Shown here: positions 1 to 6,137 of the stretch, in pieces
Numbering within the stretch: position 1 is the first letter of the stretch
Layout of the letters: every line of letters begins with the position of its first letter
Assembly: GCA_046582475.1 (NCBI GenBank)
Contig: JAYGEH010000082.1
Location: 1-8,219, forward strand
Direction: 5' to 3'
From: GCA-2687515 sp046582475
GTDB taxonomy: Bacteria; Pseudomonadota; Alphaproteobacteria; Rhodospirillales; UBA2165
DNA: 8,219 nt
Program-made: the position numbers and the translations under genes
Notes under the pieces: model-generated
What the model was told of the DNA's origin: nothing
Database searches by the model: none
Seen by the model: the letters and a program-made list of their open reading frames with translations, nothing else

Positions 1-332
1 GTCAGCCCGTTCAAGACCGCGGTGGCCAGGATAATCCGATCCGCCGGGTCGGCATGAAAATCTGCAATATCGACGGCCATAATGCCGATATCTCCGGTAA
101 CCGGTATTTCGGAAAAGCCTCGATCGAGTGTCCGCCGCCGCCATTCTCCGGGGGAATATTGGAATTCGAGCCGGTCCTTGGAAATCAGCGCGGCGATTTC
201 CCAGAAACTCATCGCCGAGATATGGCCGGATTCCTCCGTTAGCGCAGCCTCGATCAGGTCCAGCGCCGACGGCCCCAGTCTCCATCGGCCGGTTACCAGC
301 CAAAGCAACACGTAGGTGTCCGCCAAAATCAC
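1..332 (-). CDS. vapC: VapC-like PIN-domain toxin, 3' end outside the window
   Basis: This gene encodes a probable ribonuclease toxin of a type II toxin-antitoxin pair; VapC proteins are Mg-dependent PIN-domain RNases that cut tRNA or rRNA. I translated 110 residues from a GTG at 332-330, which overlaps the antitoxin TGA as GTGA, so the two are translationally coupled. PIN hallmarks are visible: the N-terminal strand ILADTYVLLWLV with acidic D5, the helix SAMSFWEIAALISKDRLEF with E45, and the late motif HADPADRIILATA with D95 and D98. The usual family length is about 125-135 aa, so perhaps 15-25 residues lie beyond position 1. The tyrosine in DTYVLLW replaces the more common histidine or asparagine, a minor variation. 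PIN toxin identity is well supported; the target RNA cannot be read from sequence. Confidence 0.88.
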   Translation of the reverse strand, partial: MILADTYVLLWLVTGRWRLGPSALDLIEAALTEESGHISAMSFWEIAALISKDRLEFQYSPGEWRRRTLDRGFSEIPVTGDIGIMAVDIADFHADPADRIILATAVLNGL

Positions 333-556
333 TTATTGGCTTCCCATTCCACATCGATCGCCGAAATAATATCGCCTTTAATCGTGATCATATCCTTGTC
401 GATGCCGAACAAAGTCTTCGGCTTGATTTTACAGGGCCCGAGCTGGGCTACCGGCTTGCCGTTTTTGGTGATGGTCACCGGCTCGCCGCTGGCCGCCACC
501 TCATCCATGATTTTCAGGCATTTGGCCTTGAACTCGGACGCCGACATGGTTTTCAT
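329..556 (-). CDS. Phd/YefM-family antitoxin
   Basis: This 75-aa antitoxin is the first gene of the operon. Phd/YefM antitoxins bind DNA through the N-terminal domain and neutralise the toxin through a flexible C-terminal tail. The N-terminus MSASEFKAKCLKIMDEV and the motif GEPVTITKNGKPVAQL are the characteristic Phd/YefM fold signature (residues 4-40). The acidic, less conserved tail, ending DVEWEANK, would be the toxin-binding part. The ATG at 556 is preferred because GGAG (568-565) lies 8 nt upstream; an internal ATG at 547 would sit too far from it. The stop overlaps the toxin GTG start by 4 nt. A large palindrome lies directly upstream, consistent with autorepression. Pairing of Phd/YefM antitoxins with PIN toxins is common. 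Confidence 0.9.
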   Translation of the reverse strand: MKTMSASEFKAKCLKIMDEVAASGEPVTITKNGKPVAQLGPCKIKPKTLFGIDKDMITIKGDIISAIDVEWEANK

Positions 557-567
557 CGCATTCGCTC

Positions 568-601
568 CGTAATGACTATGGTCATGACCATAGTCATTAC
601 G
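568..601. promoter_or_regulatory. 34-bp perfect palindrome, probable antitoxin operator
   Basis: Bases 568-601 form a perfect 34-bp palindrome, each half being CGTAATGACTATGGTCA. It can be read as two 14-bp imperfect palindromes, ATGAC-tatg-GTCAT and ATGAC-cata-GTCAT, which share two bases at the centre, so their centres are 12 bp apart. It sits between the putative -10 box and the antitoxin ATG and covers the expected transcription start and the GGAG ribosome-binding site. This is where Phd/YefM antitoxins bind to repress their own operon. The palindrome is seen directly; binding is inferred. Confidence 0.82.
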
Positions 602-628
602 TTATAGGATTATTTCGGGAAACTTCAA
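601..628 (-). promoter_or_regulatory. Putative sigma70 promoter of the toxin-antitoxin operon
   Basis: On the minus strand, TTGAAG (628-623) and TATAAC (606-601) are separated by 16 nt, a good sigma70-like -35/-10 pair. The -10 box touches the edge of the 34-bp palindrome, so repressor bound there would block polymerase. The predicted transcription start is near 594, giving a leader of about 40 nt that contains the GGAG site. Confidence 0.55.
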
Positions 629-675
629 TGGGGTGCCAAAGCTCGGGTCCGGCGGCCCGCTAGCGGCCTGGCGGC

Positions 676-2715
676 CTAACGCAACGCCGCCGCGATATTG
701 CCGCCGTCGACGCTGATCACGGCGCCGGTGGTGGCCCGCGCCAGGGCCAGATCGAGGAAGGCCTGGGCCACATCGCCGGCGGTCACTTCGCGGCCCAATA
801 GGTTGCCTTCCATGTACTCGGTCTGGCTCAGGCCGCGCGCCTTGGAGCGCTGGTTGATCATCTTGCCGGTCAGAAGACCGGACCGGATGCGGTCGGCGTT
901 GACGGCGCCGGTGCGGATACCGTCCTTGCCGTGATCGAGCGCATATTGGCGGGTCAAAAAAAGCGTCGCCGCCTTAGGCAGACCGTAGGGGCCGAAATCG
1001 GCGCCCGGATTGACCGCCTGTTTCGAGGCGTTGAACAGCAGGCAGCCGCCGGTGCCCTGGGCGCGCATGACGCGGACCGCGTTCTGGGCGACGCTTTGAT
1101 GGGCGAAGAAGTTCAATTCGAAACTTTTGCGCAGCACCGCGTCGGCGACCGTGCCGATCTCTCCCTGCCAGGCGGCGCCGGCGTTGGAAACCACGATATC
1201 GACGCCGCCGAAGGCAAGGCAGATTTGATCGAAGGCTTCGGCGACGGCGCCGGGCTCGGTCACGTCGCAGCCCAAACCGAGCCCGGCTATTGCACCGGCA
1301 ACACGCCGGGCGGCGGCGGCGTCCAGATCCAGCACCGCCACCGCCGCGCCTTGGGCAGCGAAAAGTTCCGCCGTCGCGGCGCCGATGCCGGAGCCGCCGC
1401 CGGTGACCAGCGCCACCTGGCCGGCCAGGGGCAGCGCCGGCCCCTGGGCGGCGCGTTTGGCTTGCTCGGGCGGCCAGTATTCGATGGCGAACAGATCGGC
1501 CTCGGACGCCGGCGCGTAAACCCCGATGCGTGCCGCGTCGGTAATGATTTTGATATTGGTCTCGAACAGATCGGCGGCGATAGCGGCTTCCCGCGCCGTT
1601 GGACCAAGGCCGAACAATCCCAAACCGGTTGCCAGAACCACACGCGGATACGGGTCCAGGGGCGCCGAAATACCGCCCAGCCGGCGCCGGTGGCGGGCCA
1701 CATAGGCCCGATAATCCTTGGCATAGGCGGTGACCGCCTGATGCACCTTGGCGGCGGCGGCGGGCCCGATGAAGGGCAGGATCAAGGGCTTGGGCTTGGT
1801 CCAGATGACATGGTCCGGGGTCGCCGGCCCCTTGCCGGCGAGGCGCGCCAATCGGCGGCTGTCGACAAAATCCCGGATCGGCTTGGCGCCCCGGAATTCG
1901 GCGATCATACGGCAGGTGTCGCCATTATCCGTCACCTCGGCGACGGCGCCGCGAAGCAAGGGCGCCAGCTTGGCGGCCGCCATCGATGCACGCGCCTTCG
2001 GCCGCGCCCGCCCCGATCGGCGCGGCACCCGGCCGAGATGCCGCTCGGCCGCCGAAACCAGCCGCAGCATGCGGCCATAGGCTTGGCGGGCGGTATCGCC
2101 GAAACTGAACAGGCCGTGCTTGAGCACCACCAGCGCATGCGCCTCGGGATTATCGGAGGCCAGCCGGGCCGCTTGCTTGGCCAGTTTGAAGCCGGACATG
2201 GCATAGGGCTGGATGATCACCTCAGGCCCGAAGACCTGCCGGCAAAGCCCGGCGCCATCGGGCTGGTTGGTGAGCGCCAGCACCGCATCGGCGTGGGTAT
2301 GATCGATAAATTTGAAGGGCAGGAAGGCGTGCAGCAGGGTTTCCACCGACGGATCGGGCGCATCCGCATCCAGGCGCGCGGCCCGCAAGGCGCCCACCAT
2401 GGAGCTGTCATCGAGCCGTTTGCGCGGTTGCAAGGCCCGCAGCTGCGCCAGATCGAGGGCCGGCATACCGGCCAAATCGAGGGCCGCCAAATCTTGGCCG
2501 CTGGCCTTGATATAGAGGGCATCGATTATGCGTCCCGCGGTGTCGCAGGCGGGCGCCTTCAGGGACGTATTGCCGCCGCCGTGGCGCACCAGGGCCCCAT
2601 TGCCGCCCAAAAGACGCGCCGTATAGAGGCGCAGCGCCAGATCCGCATGGATGCCGTTATTTGCGCCAGCGCGGACCATGCGCGCCGCCTGGCTTTGATC
2701 ATAGAGGTTCTTCAT
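676..2715 (-). CDS. Bifunctional class II aldolase / short-chain dehydrogenase (rhamnulose-1-phosphate aldolase type)
   Basis: This is a 679-aa cytoplasmic two-domain enzyme. Residues 1 to about 400 are a class II (zinc) aldolase/epimerase. It has the phosphate-binding HGGGNTS (45-51), E125 as the likely catalytic acid, the metal ligands H139 and H141 in DHTHAD, and the third histidine H200 in LKHGLF. After the linker (EYWPPEQAKRA, about 412-422) comes a Rossmann-fold SDR domain with TGGGSGIG (438-445), the NAG motif (511-513) and the catalytic S564, Y577 and K581 (13-residue Ser-Tyr spacing, YxxxK). All key residues are intact. In characterised relatives (RhaEW, YuxG type) the aldolase cleaves L-rhamnulose-1-phosphate to DHAP and L-lactaldehyde, and the dehydrogenase oxidises the lactaldehyde. 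Another deoxysugar phosphate such as fuculose-1-phosphate is possible. I chose ATG 2715 (MKNLYDQSQ); an in-frame start at 2817 would add 34 low-complexity residues not typical of the family. No other sugar-catabolism gene is in the window. Ribosome-binding site is weak. Confidence 0.88.
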   Translation of the reverse strand: MKNLYDQSQAARMVRAGANNGIHADLALRLYTARLLGGNGALVRHGGGNTSLKAPACDTAGRIIDALYIKASGQDLAALDLAGMPALDLAQLRALQPRKRLDDSSMVGALRAARLDADAPDPSVETLLHAFLPFKFIDHTHADAVLALTNQPDGAGLCRQVFGPEVIIQPYAMSGFKLAKQAARLASDNPEAHALVVLKHGLFSFGDTARQAYGRMLRLVSAAERHLGRVPRRSGRARPKARASMAAAKLAPLLRGAVAEVTDNGDTCRMIAEFRGAKPIRDFVDSRRLARLAGKGPATPDHVIWTKPKPLILPFIGPAAAAKVHQAVTAYAKDYRAYVARHRRRLGGISAPLDPYPRVVLATGLGLFGLGPTAREAAIAADLFETNIKIITDAARIGVYAPASEADLFAIEYWPPEQAKRAAQGPALPLAGQVALVTGGGSGIGAATAELFAAQGAAVAVLDLDAAAARRVAGAIAGLGLGCDVTEPGAVAEAFDQICLAFGGVDIVVSNAGAAWQGEIGTVADAVLRKSFELNFFAHQSVAQNAVRVMRAQGTGGCLLFNASKQAVNPGADFGPYGLPKAATLFLTRQYALDHGKDGIRTGAVNADRIRSGLLTGKMINQRSKARGLSQTEYMEGNLLGREVTAGDVAQAFLDLALARATTGAVISVDGGNIAAALR

Positions 2716-2978
2716 GGGCCGGGAGTTTGCCCCAATCGACGCCGGAGCGAAAGAGGGCACCGCCGCCAACGGCCTTTGCCAGGACTTTCCCCGAAAACCG
2801 CAGCCTAAATTAGCCAAGTCATTGAAGGGACTTGGGATACGGCTGTTTGCAAGTGGGCCGGCGTATTTTTGGGGAGAGTCTTTGTGGTGCGACGGGCCCT
2901 TTGCGTGGGGTAGGATGCCGGTGTGGGAATAAATAATAATTGTGTCGCCTTAATTAGTGTCACCTTAATTAGGTAAAG
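2716..2978. other. Intergenic region upstream of the aldolase gene
   Basis: There is no credible gene here. A 7-bp inverted repeat with an 8-nt spacer, CCAAGTC (2814-2820) and GACTTGG (2829-2835), lies about 100 nt upstream of the aldolase start and could be a regulator-binding site or a small hairpin. No clear -35/-10 pair was found on the minus strand. The right end carries the 15-bp tandem repeat listed separately. Confidence 0.5.
2942..2971. repeat. 15-bp tandem direct repeat next to a gene truncation
   Basis: Two head-to-tail copies, GTGTCGCCTTAATTA (2942-2956) and GTGTCACCTTAATTA (2957-2971), differ at one base. They end a few bases before the point where transporter homology begins (about 2985). 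Similar GTGTCACC/TAATTA-like spellings occur near transposase genes in proteobacteria, from memory only, so this may be the end of a mobile or RAYT-associated element. The repeat is certain; the origin is inference. Confidence 0.7.
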
Positions 2979-2984
2979 GGCCAG

Positions 2985-3368
2985 GATTCGCGCCCGGTCA
3001 GCGTTCACATGCTGGCCTCGGGGGCGTGCATTATCATCGTGCTGGATGTGATCGCTGGCGAATACGCCGTGCCGGCATCTCTGGAAGGCCGCCTGGCCTC
3101 CGCCGGTGTCGGGGCGTTTTACAGCTTCTCGATCATCGGCATCTTCATCACCGTATCGAAAATCGGCGCCGTCCGTGTCGGCCTACTAATGAACTTCGAG
3201 CCGCTGGCCAGCGTTATCCTGGGAGTCGTTCTGCTCGGCCAGGTCTTGTCGCCGATCCAGTTATTGGGCGCCGCCATCGTCCTCGGGGCCATCACCTTCG
3301 CGGCGTTCGCCAAGGCCGGGACGGCGGCGAGGAAACGGATTGAAGGTTGGATTTTACGATTTATCTAA
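2985..3368 (+). pseudogene. EamA/DMT-family transporter, C-terminal half only
   Basis: This reading frame matches the second half of a drug/metabolite transporter of the EamA family. Homology begins at DSRPVSVHM, equivalent to the start of the second EamA repeat. It continues through about four hydrophobic segments (residues 1-16, 32-50, 56-77 and 83-101, counted from the ATG at 3009) to the hallmark stretch GLLMNFEPLASVILGVVLLG followed by SPIQLLGAAIVLGAI. Intact members have about 300 aa and ten membrane helices in two repeats. Here the first repeat is absent, and a TAG in frame at 2970-2972 closes the frame upstream. The frame opens right after a tandem repeat, which suggests a deletion or element-mediated truncation. 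The 3' end overlaps the convergent ATPase gene by 15 nt. A shortened protein from ATG 3009 could be made, but I see no ribosome-binding site in support of it. Confidence 0.75.
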
Positions 3369-4130
3369 TTCCGAATCGCCAAATATTTCAGCAAGATACC
3401 GGTCCGGGTTGGACAAAAACGCTTTGGTCACGCGATAATGATCGGTCTGATCCAATGTGGTTTCTGAAATTTCATCATTGTCGAATTGATACAGGGTAGC
3501 GCCCGGATAGCTCAGCAGGATCGGCGCGTGCGTAGCGATGATGACCTGAACATTGCCTGATAAATCCCAGTCGCGGAGAAGGCTGAGGAGCGCAAGTTGT
3601 CGGGAAGGTGATAGCGCCGCTTCGGGTTCGTCCATAAGGAGAATACTCCGCCCGGAACCGCCGAGCCGATTGGAAAGCAGCGCCAGGACAGCTTCACCAT
3701 GGCTTTGCGCCCGCAATTCCCGCCCGCCATAGGCGCCTTCGATATCGCCCACCGCGTCGATATAACCCGCGAAGTTGAAAAAACTTTCGGCGCGAAAATA
3801 GAACCCCGTTCTTACCCGCGGCAGCCAGGCTGGCCGCATTGCGTCGGCCAGCCGGCTTGTGGGTTCAGCGGTTCCACCCTGTCCAATGTGATCTTGCGAT
3901 CCTCCTTCGGGTGGAAACTCGCACAACGCGGCGATGGCTTCGAGCAAAGTCGATTTGCCGGAACCGTTCTCACCGACAAACAAAGTAATTCGCTTTGGAA
4001 ATTCCAAAGCGAAGTCGTCTGCGTCCAGGAAGCGGAGGCGATTGAAGGGAAACACATCCCTGTCTATTCGTTCTGGTACGAGTGCAACCTGTTTCAGGAA
4101 TGGAGCGGATAGAGAGCTGGTGCGTTTCAC
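3354..4130 (-). CDS. ABC-type AAA ATPase, COG3910-like
   Basis: This 258-aa soluble P-loop ATPase belongs to the RecF/ABC-type predicted ATPases that stand alone without membrane domains. Walker A is GENGSGKST (53-61), preceded by ITLFV. A degenerate ABC signature, QSHGEAVLALL, starts at 142. Walker B is ILLMDEPEAALSP (163-175) with the catalytic acid E168, followed by a switch histidine in IATHAPILL (H201). The N-terminal FLKQVALVPERID, leading to FNRLRFLD, is typical of the group, whose members are usually about 240-260 aa, so the gene is full length. The spacer between the Walker motifs is short, so there is no room for an SMC-like coiled coil. The start is GTG at 4130, 14 nt beyond the preceding gene's stop region, with no clear Shine-Dalgarno, so translation may be coupled to that gene. 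The biological role of this family is not established. The 3' end converges with the broken transporter gene. Confidence 0.82.
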   Translation of the reverse strand: MKRTSSLSAPFLKQVALVPERIDRDVFPFNRLRFLDADDFALEFPKRITLFVGENGSGKSTLLEAIAALCEFPPEGGSQDHIGQGGTAEPTSRLADAMRPAWLPRVRTGFYFRAESFFNFAGYIDAVGDIEGAYGGRELRAQSHGEAVLALLSNRLGGSGRSILLMDEPEAALSPSRQLALLSLLRDWDLSGNVQVIIATHAPILLSYPGATLYQFDNDEISETTLDQTDHYRVTKAFLSNPDRYLAEIFGDSELDKS

Positions 4131-4145
4131 AGGCGAAATACCAAG

Positions 4146-4451
4146 TTAGAATTCTATAGCTGATGATGGAGGTAACTGCACCTCGTTACCATCGCCATCA
4201 ACGAGGCGGGCGTTCAATTCGCGCAAAGTAACTTTCACCAGATTTATGGAATTTTCGAGTACTTGTTCATGATCATACCCATACATCTTGAATACATTCG
4301 CCTGAAAAAATGGACAGGACATATAGCAAAAAAAGTCCCCCTCACCGCTATCTTCGGGTGCGGAAATTATTACGGTAAATTCTTCCCGGGAACCGTCGTC
4401 TTGGCGCACAAATGCGTTGAATCGAAATATGATTGATTCTAGTTGTTCCAT
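4146..4451 (-). CDS. Small acidic protein of unknown function, candidate immunity protein
   Basis: This encodes a 101-aa soluble, acidic protein I cannot assign with certainty. It has alternating strands early (SIIFRFNAFV, EFTVIIS), an acidic turn (APEDSGEGD), a compact motif FFCYMSCPFF (40-49), then a probable helix GYDHEQVLENSINLVKVTLREL (58-79) and a terminal strand. The layout of strand, strand, core cysteines, 'GYD...' and a long helix resembles small immunity-type domains such as DUF6968; this is my impression, not a search. Its ATG at 4451 lies 13 nt inside the 3' end of the upstream gene, so the two are probably coupled. Start choice is uncertain: ATG 4469 and ATG 4496 are in frame, and none has a strong ribosome-binding site. 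ATG 4451 gives the most protein-like N-terminus. The ATPase gene follows after a 15-nt gap. Confidence 0.68.
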   Translation of the reverse strand: MEQLESIIFRFNAFVRQDDGSREEFTVIISAPEDSGEGDFFCYMSCPFFQANVFKMYGYDHEQVLENSINLVKVTLRELNARLVDGDGNEVQLPPSSAIEF

Positions 4452-5182
4452 ACATCCAGTGGAGGCCATTGATCCCTGGGCTTGCCAGCACGACATGCTC
4501 CATATCGCGCATTAGCCGTACTATAGCACCTTACACCTGCTTGTTTGCCCCTCTTTTTTGATACTTGGCGACACGTAGCCATGTCAGTTCTGAACAATGT
4601 TTCGCAATTGTCACTATCATCATCATCGGGGTCTTCAGAAAACCCATTGCGTTGGGCATCTTGGACCTTCTTGCGAACTTTTCTTCGTTTCTCGGCCGAT
4701 AACGACAGCCACCATGCGTAAGCAGCCGCTAGGGTCATGCTAAACAATGCCGCGATTTCGTAAACGATAATTGGTATTGCGCCAACGACGGCTAACTGCT
4801 GGCCCGGTAAGTCATTTTTAGGAGTACCGGTCGAAATCGCCTGAGGTTTAGCCGATAGTATTTGCGAAGCCCGCAAAGGCTTGGTTGCCGGCTTCTGCTG
4901 CCCGTTTGGCTGTAGAATTCGATTTTTGTGCTCGACGACCTCGTTAATTTTTCGTGCAGTCTGGCCTTTTGGATTCACGTCTCCGTCGCGAATTAAATCG
5001 AAATCGTCTTGAAATTCTTCGATAGCTTGGAACATTGGCTCGTCAGGATAGGGCGTCATTCCATACGACGGGGTTTCGTAATATCCGAGACTTTTCAATG
5101 TATTCTTCGTGTCCAGAGTATCTTCTGGACCGGTGGAATAAGAGCGACCGACTGTCGATCGCAGGCGGTAGTTTTTGATCAT
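4439..5182 (-). CDS. Peptidoglycan-binding, membrane-anchored protein with a Cys4 C-terminal domain
   Basis: This encodes 247 aa. Residues 20-82 form a PG_binding_1-like unit: a DTKNTLKSLGYY helix, then GMTPYPDEPMFQAIEEFQDDF, and DGDVNPKGQTARKINE. This fold usually tethers proteins to the cell wall. Residues 83-128 are a Pro/Lys/Gln/Ser-rich linker. A hydrophobic stretch (about 129-161, AVVGAIPIIVYEIAALF onward) could be one long or two short membrane helices. It is followed by a very basic segment (KRRKVRKK, 165-172), an acidic run (DPDDDDSD, 184-191) and a C-terminal domain with cysteines 193, 204, 219 and 230 spaced C-x10-C-x14-C-x10-C, ending ARYGACRAGKPRDQWPPLDV. That ending resembles C-terminal domains of putative polymorphic toxins I recall. 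There is no signal peptide. I chose ATG 5182 because GGAG lies 7 nt upstream; a longer frame back to 5362 adds 60 residues without family character. G/C content is lower than in flanking genes, suggesting transfer. Confidence 0.7.
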   Translation of the reverse strand: MIKNYRLRSTVGRSYSTGPEDTLDTKNTLKSLGYYETPSYGMTPYPDEPMFQAIEEFQDDFDLIRDGDVNPKGQTARKINEVVEHKNRILQPNGQQKPATKPLRASQILSAKPQAISTGTPKNDLPGQQLAVVGAIPIIVYEIAALFSMTLAAAYAWWLSLSAEKRRKVRKKVQDAQRNGFSEDPDDDDSDNCETLFRTDMATCRQVSKKRGKQAGVRCYSTANARYGACRAGKPRDQWPPLDVWNN

Positions 5183-5583
5183 AAGATATCTCCAAATCAC
5201 CCGGCACTGGGCCGTGATATGTTTCAATGCGGATCGATTTGTCAGAGCCGAGAATTCCATGCTGGAAGCACAAGATTTCGGCATGGCTTCGGACCATGAC
5301 TCTGCAAACCAATCTTTTCGGTGTTGGAGCGTTATCCGCGTTTGGTCGATTTTAAATCGCACAAAAATTTGCGGGCGCAGAATTTAGAAAGTTGTCCGGA
5401 AACCATACTATTGGAAATCCAAATCCGGGCTTTCTATATTATCAGCATATTATATATAATTTAAATTTTAATGTCAATAAAAAAATATTTTATTGGATTA
5501 AAAGATTTTACATCAATAAAATTACTTTAAATATTCCATTTAATCAATATACGGTAATGAAGTGACCATCAATAGTCCTCACT
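5183..5583. other. Gene-free stretch with an extremely AT-rich core
   Basis: About 400 bases have no gene I can support. The part nearest the minus-strand gene carries a small inverted repeat CGATTT-t-AAATCG (5346-5358). Bases about 5430-5560 are almost pure A/T (7 G/C in 5461-5520). They include a 7-bp A/T inverted repeat (AATAAAA 5476-5482, TTTTATT 5488-5494) and two copies of TCAATAAAA (5474 and 5513). I found no clean -35/-10 pair at a sensible distance from the gene at 5182. This may be a promoter or xenogeneic-silencer region of transferred DNA. Confidence 0.5.
5189..5196 (-). promoter_or_regulatory. Ribosome-binding site deciding the start at 5182
   Basis: On the minus strand TTGGAGAT precedes ATCTTATG; the GGAG core is 7 nt from the ATG at 5182. 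No comparable site precedes the longer in-frame start at 5362. This favours the shorter protein beginning MIKNYRLRS, right before the peptidoglycan-binding unit. Confidence 0.65.
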
Positions 5584-5850
5584 CCGGCATTCCGCGGGCG
5601 CTTGTTCGAACCCGATTATACCGATGACCGCCTGGTCCGCCGGGTGCGCCGCTCGGGCGAAATCAAATGGCGCGGCAAGGGCATCTATATCAGCGAAAGC
5701 CTGATCGGCGAGGCCGTCGGCTTGGAGGCGCGCGAGGATGGAGGCTTCGTCCTCTGCTTCGGTTCGGTGCTACTCGGCACGATCACACCGGACGGAAAGT
5801 TCCGGCGTCCAAAACTCAAGACCCAGCGCCGGAAACCGGTGCAGGGATAA
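5584..5850 (+). pseudogene. IS481/IS3-like transposase, C-terminal remnant
   Basis: Only the last 88 residues or so of a transposase/integrase are left. The frame reads PAFRGRLFEPDYTDD, then VRRVRRSGEIKWRGKGIYIS, ESLIGEAVGLE, and GFVLCFGSVLLGTI. This is the C-terminal beta-rich domain that follows the DDE catalytic core in IS481-type enzymes (pattern: RRVR..GEIKW+G..+F+SE.L.GE.VGL...GLW.V.FG...LG.+D). The catalytic core with its D, D, E residues is entirely missing. Family-like sequence begins abruptly at about 5584, right where the AT-rich DNA ends, and a TGA in the same frame at 5563-5565 blocks extension. It ends normally at TAA 5848-5850. A TTG at 5602 could start an 82-aa product, but it would not be a transposase. 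The IS481 assignment is from memory of the motif. Confidence 0.72.
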
Positions 5851-5856
5851 TGAAAA

Positions 5857-5903
5857 GTGTTACCCATGTCGCCGGTCCAATCCGGTACCCATCTACCGGG
5901 TCG
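5857..5903. mobile_element. Probable IS end with two transposase-binding repeats
   Basis: Just after the transposase remnant stop, two imperfect copies lie 25 bp apart: TGTTACCCATGTCGCCGGTCC (5858-5878) and CGGTACCCATCTACCGGGTCG (5883-5903). They share TACCCAT, followed by t and CCGG-type bases. IS ends of this group often carry such tandem transposase-binding sites right downstream of the transposase gene. The position and repeat are seen directly; the role is inferred. No matching opposite end was found in the window, which agrees with a decayed element. Confidence 0.55.
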
Positions 5904-6081
5904 GGCCGCATTTGGGCTGATCAGCGGAATAAATTACCTGTCCCGGCGTATGTACCCCTTGCACGGATGGTTCCGCAGACTAAATAACACCCAGCGCCTT
6001 TGAACGCTCGTGCTCTTGGAAATTGTGAATATGCCGAATTGATCCCACGCGGCGAAAATGCCGTCAGCGTTTCCGTTGCGG

Positions 6082-6097
6082 TGCGCCAAAGGGCGCA
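6082..6097. repeat. Short GC hairpin
   Basis: TGCGCC (6082-6087) and GGCGCA (6092-6097) form a perfect 6-bp stem with loop AAAG. An outer pair, GTTTC (6069-6073) and GAAAC (6098-6102), could extend it across an 8-nt bulge. There is no T-tract in either direction, so an intrinsic terminator is not supported. Confidence 0.45.
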
Positions 6098-6098
6098 G

Positions 6099-6137
6099 AA
6101 ACCGTAACAAACCGTTAGGAACCGTCATGACCGTAAG
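6099..6137. repeat. Four tandem decamer-like repeats (AACCGT core)
   Basis: Consecutive units AAACCGTAAC (6099), AAACCGTTAG (6109), GAACCGTCAT (6119) and GACCGTAAG (6129) share the core ACCGT. They repeat every 10 bp (the last unit is one base short), so each core falls on the same face of the helix. Such spacing suits cooperative protein binding, but the copies are short and no protein is known to bind here. Confidence 0.5.

Noticed and set aside
54..607. Plus-strand open frames across the toxin-antitoxin operon
   Set aside because: The minus strand has clear PIN and Phd/YefM signatures, coupled starts and an operator, so the plus-strand frames are shadows.
636..675. GC-rich inverted repeat (CCGCTAGCGG, 657-666) after the aldolase stop as a terminator
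   Set aside because: The stem is short and no T-tract follows on the minus strand, so an intrinsic terminator is not supported.
931..2808. A 625-codon open frame on the plus strand antisense to the aldolase gene
   Set aside because: It has no recognisable domain and is Gly/Arg/His-rich as expected from the complement of a GC-rich gene. The minus strand carries intact catalytic motifs of a known enzyme.
5183..5362. A 60-residue N-terminal extension of the peptidoglycan-binding protein
   Set aside because: It shows no signal peptide or family features, while ATG 5182 has a well-placed GGAG and begins right before the conserved domain.
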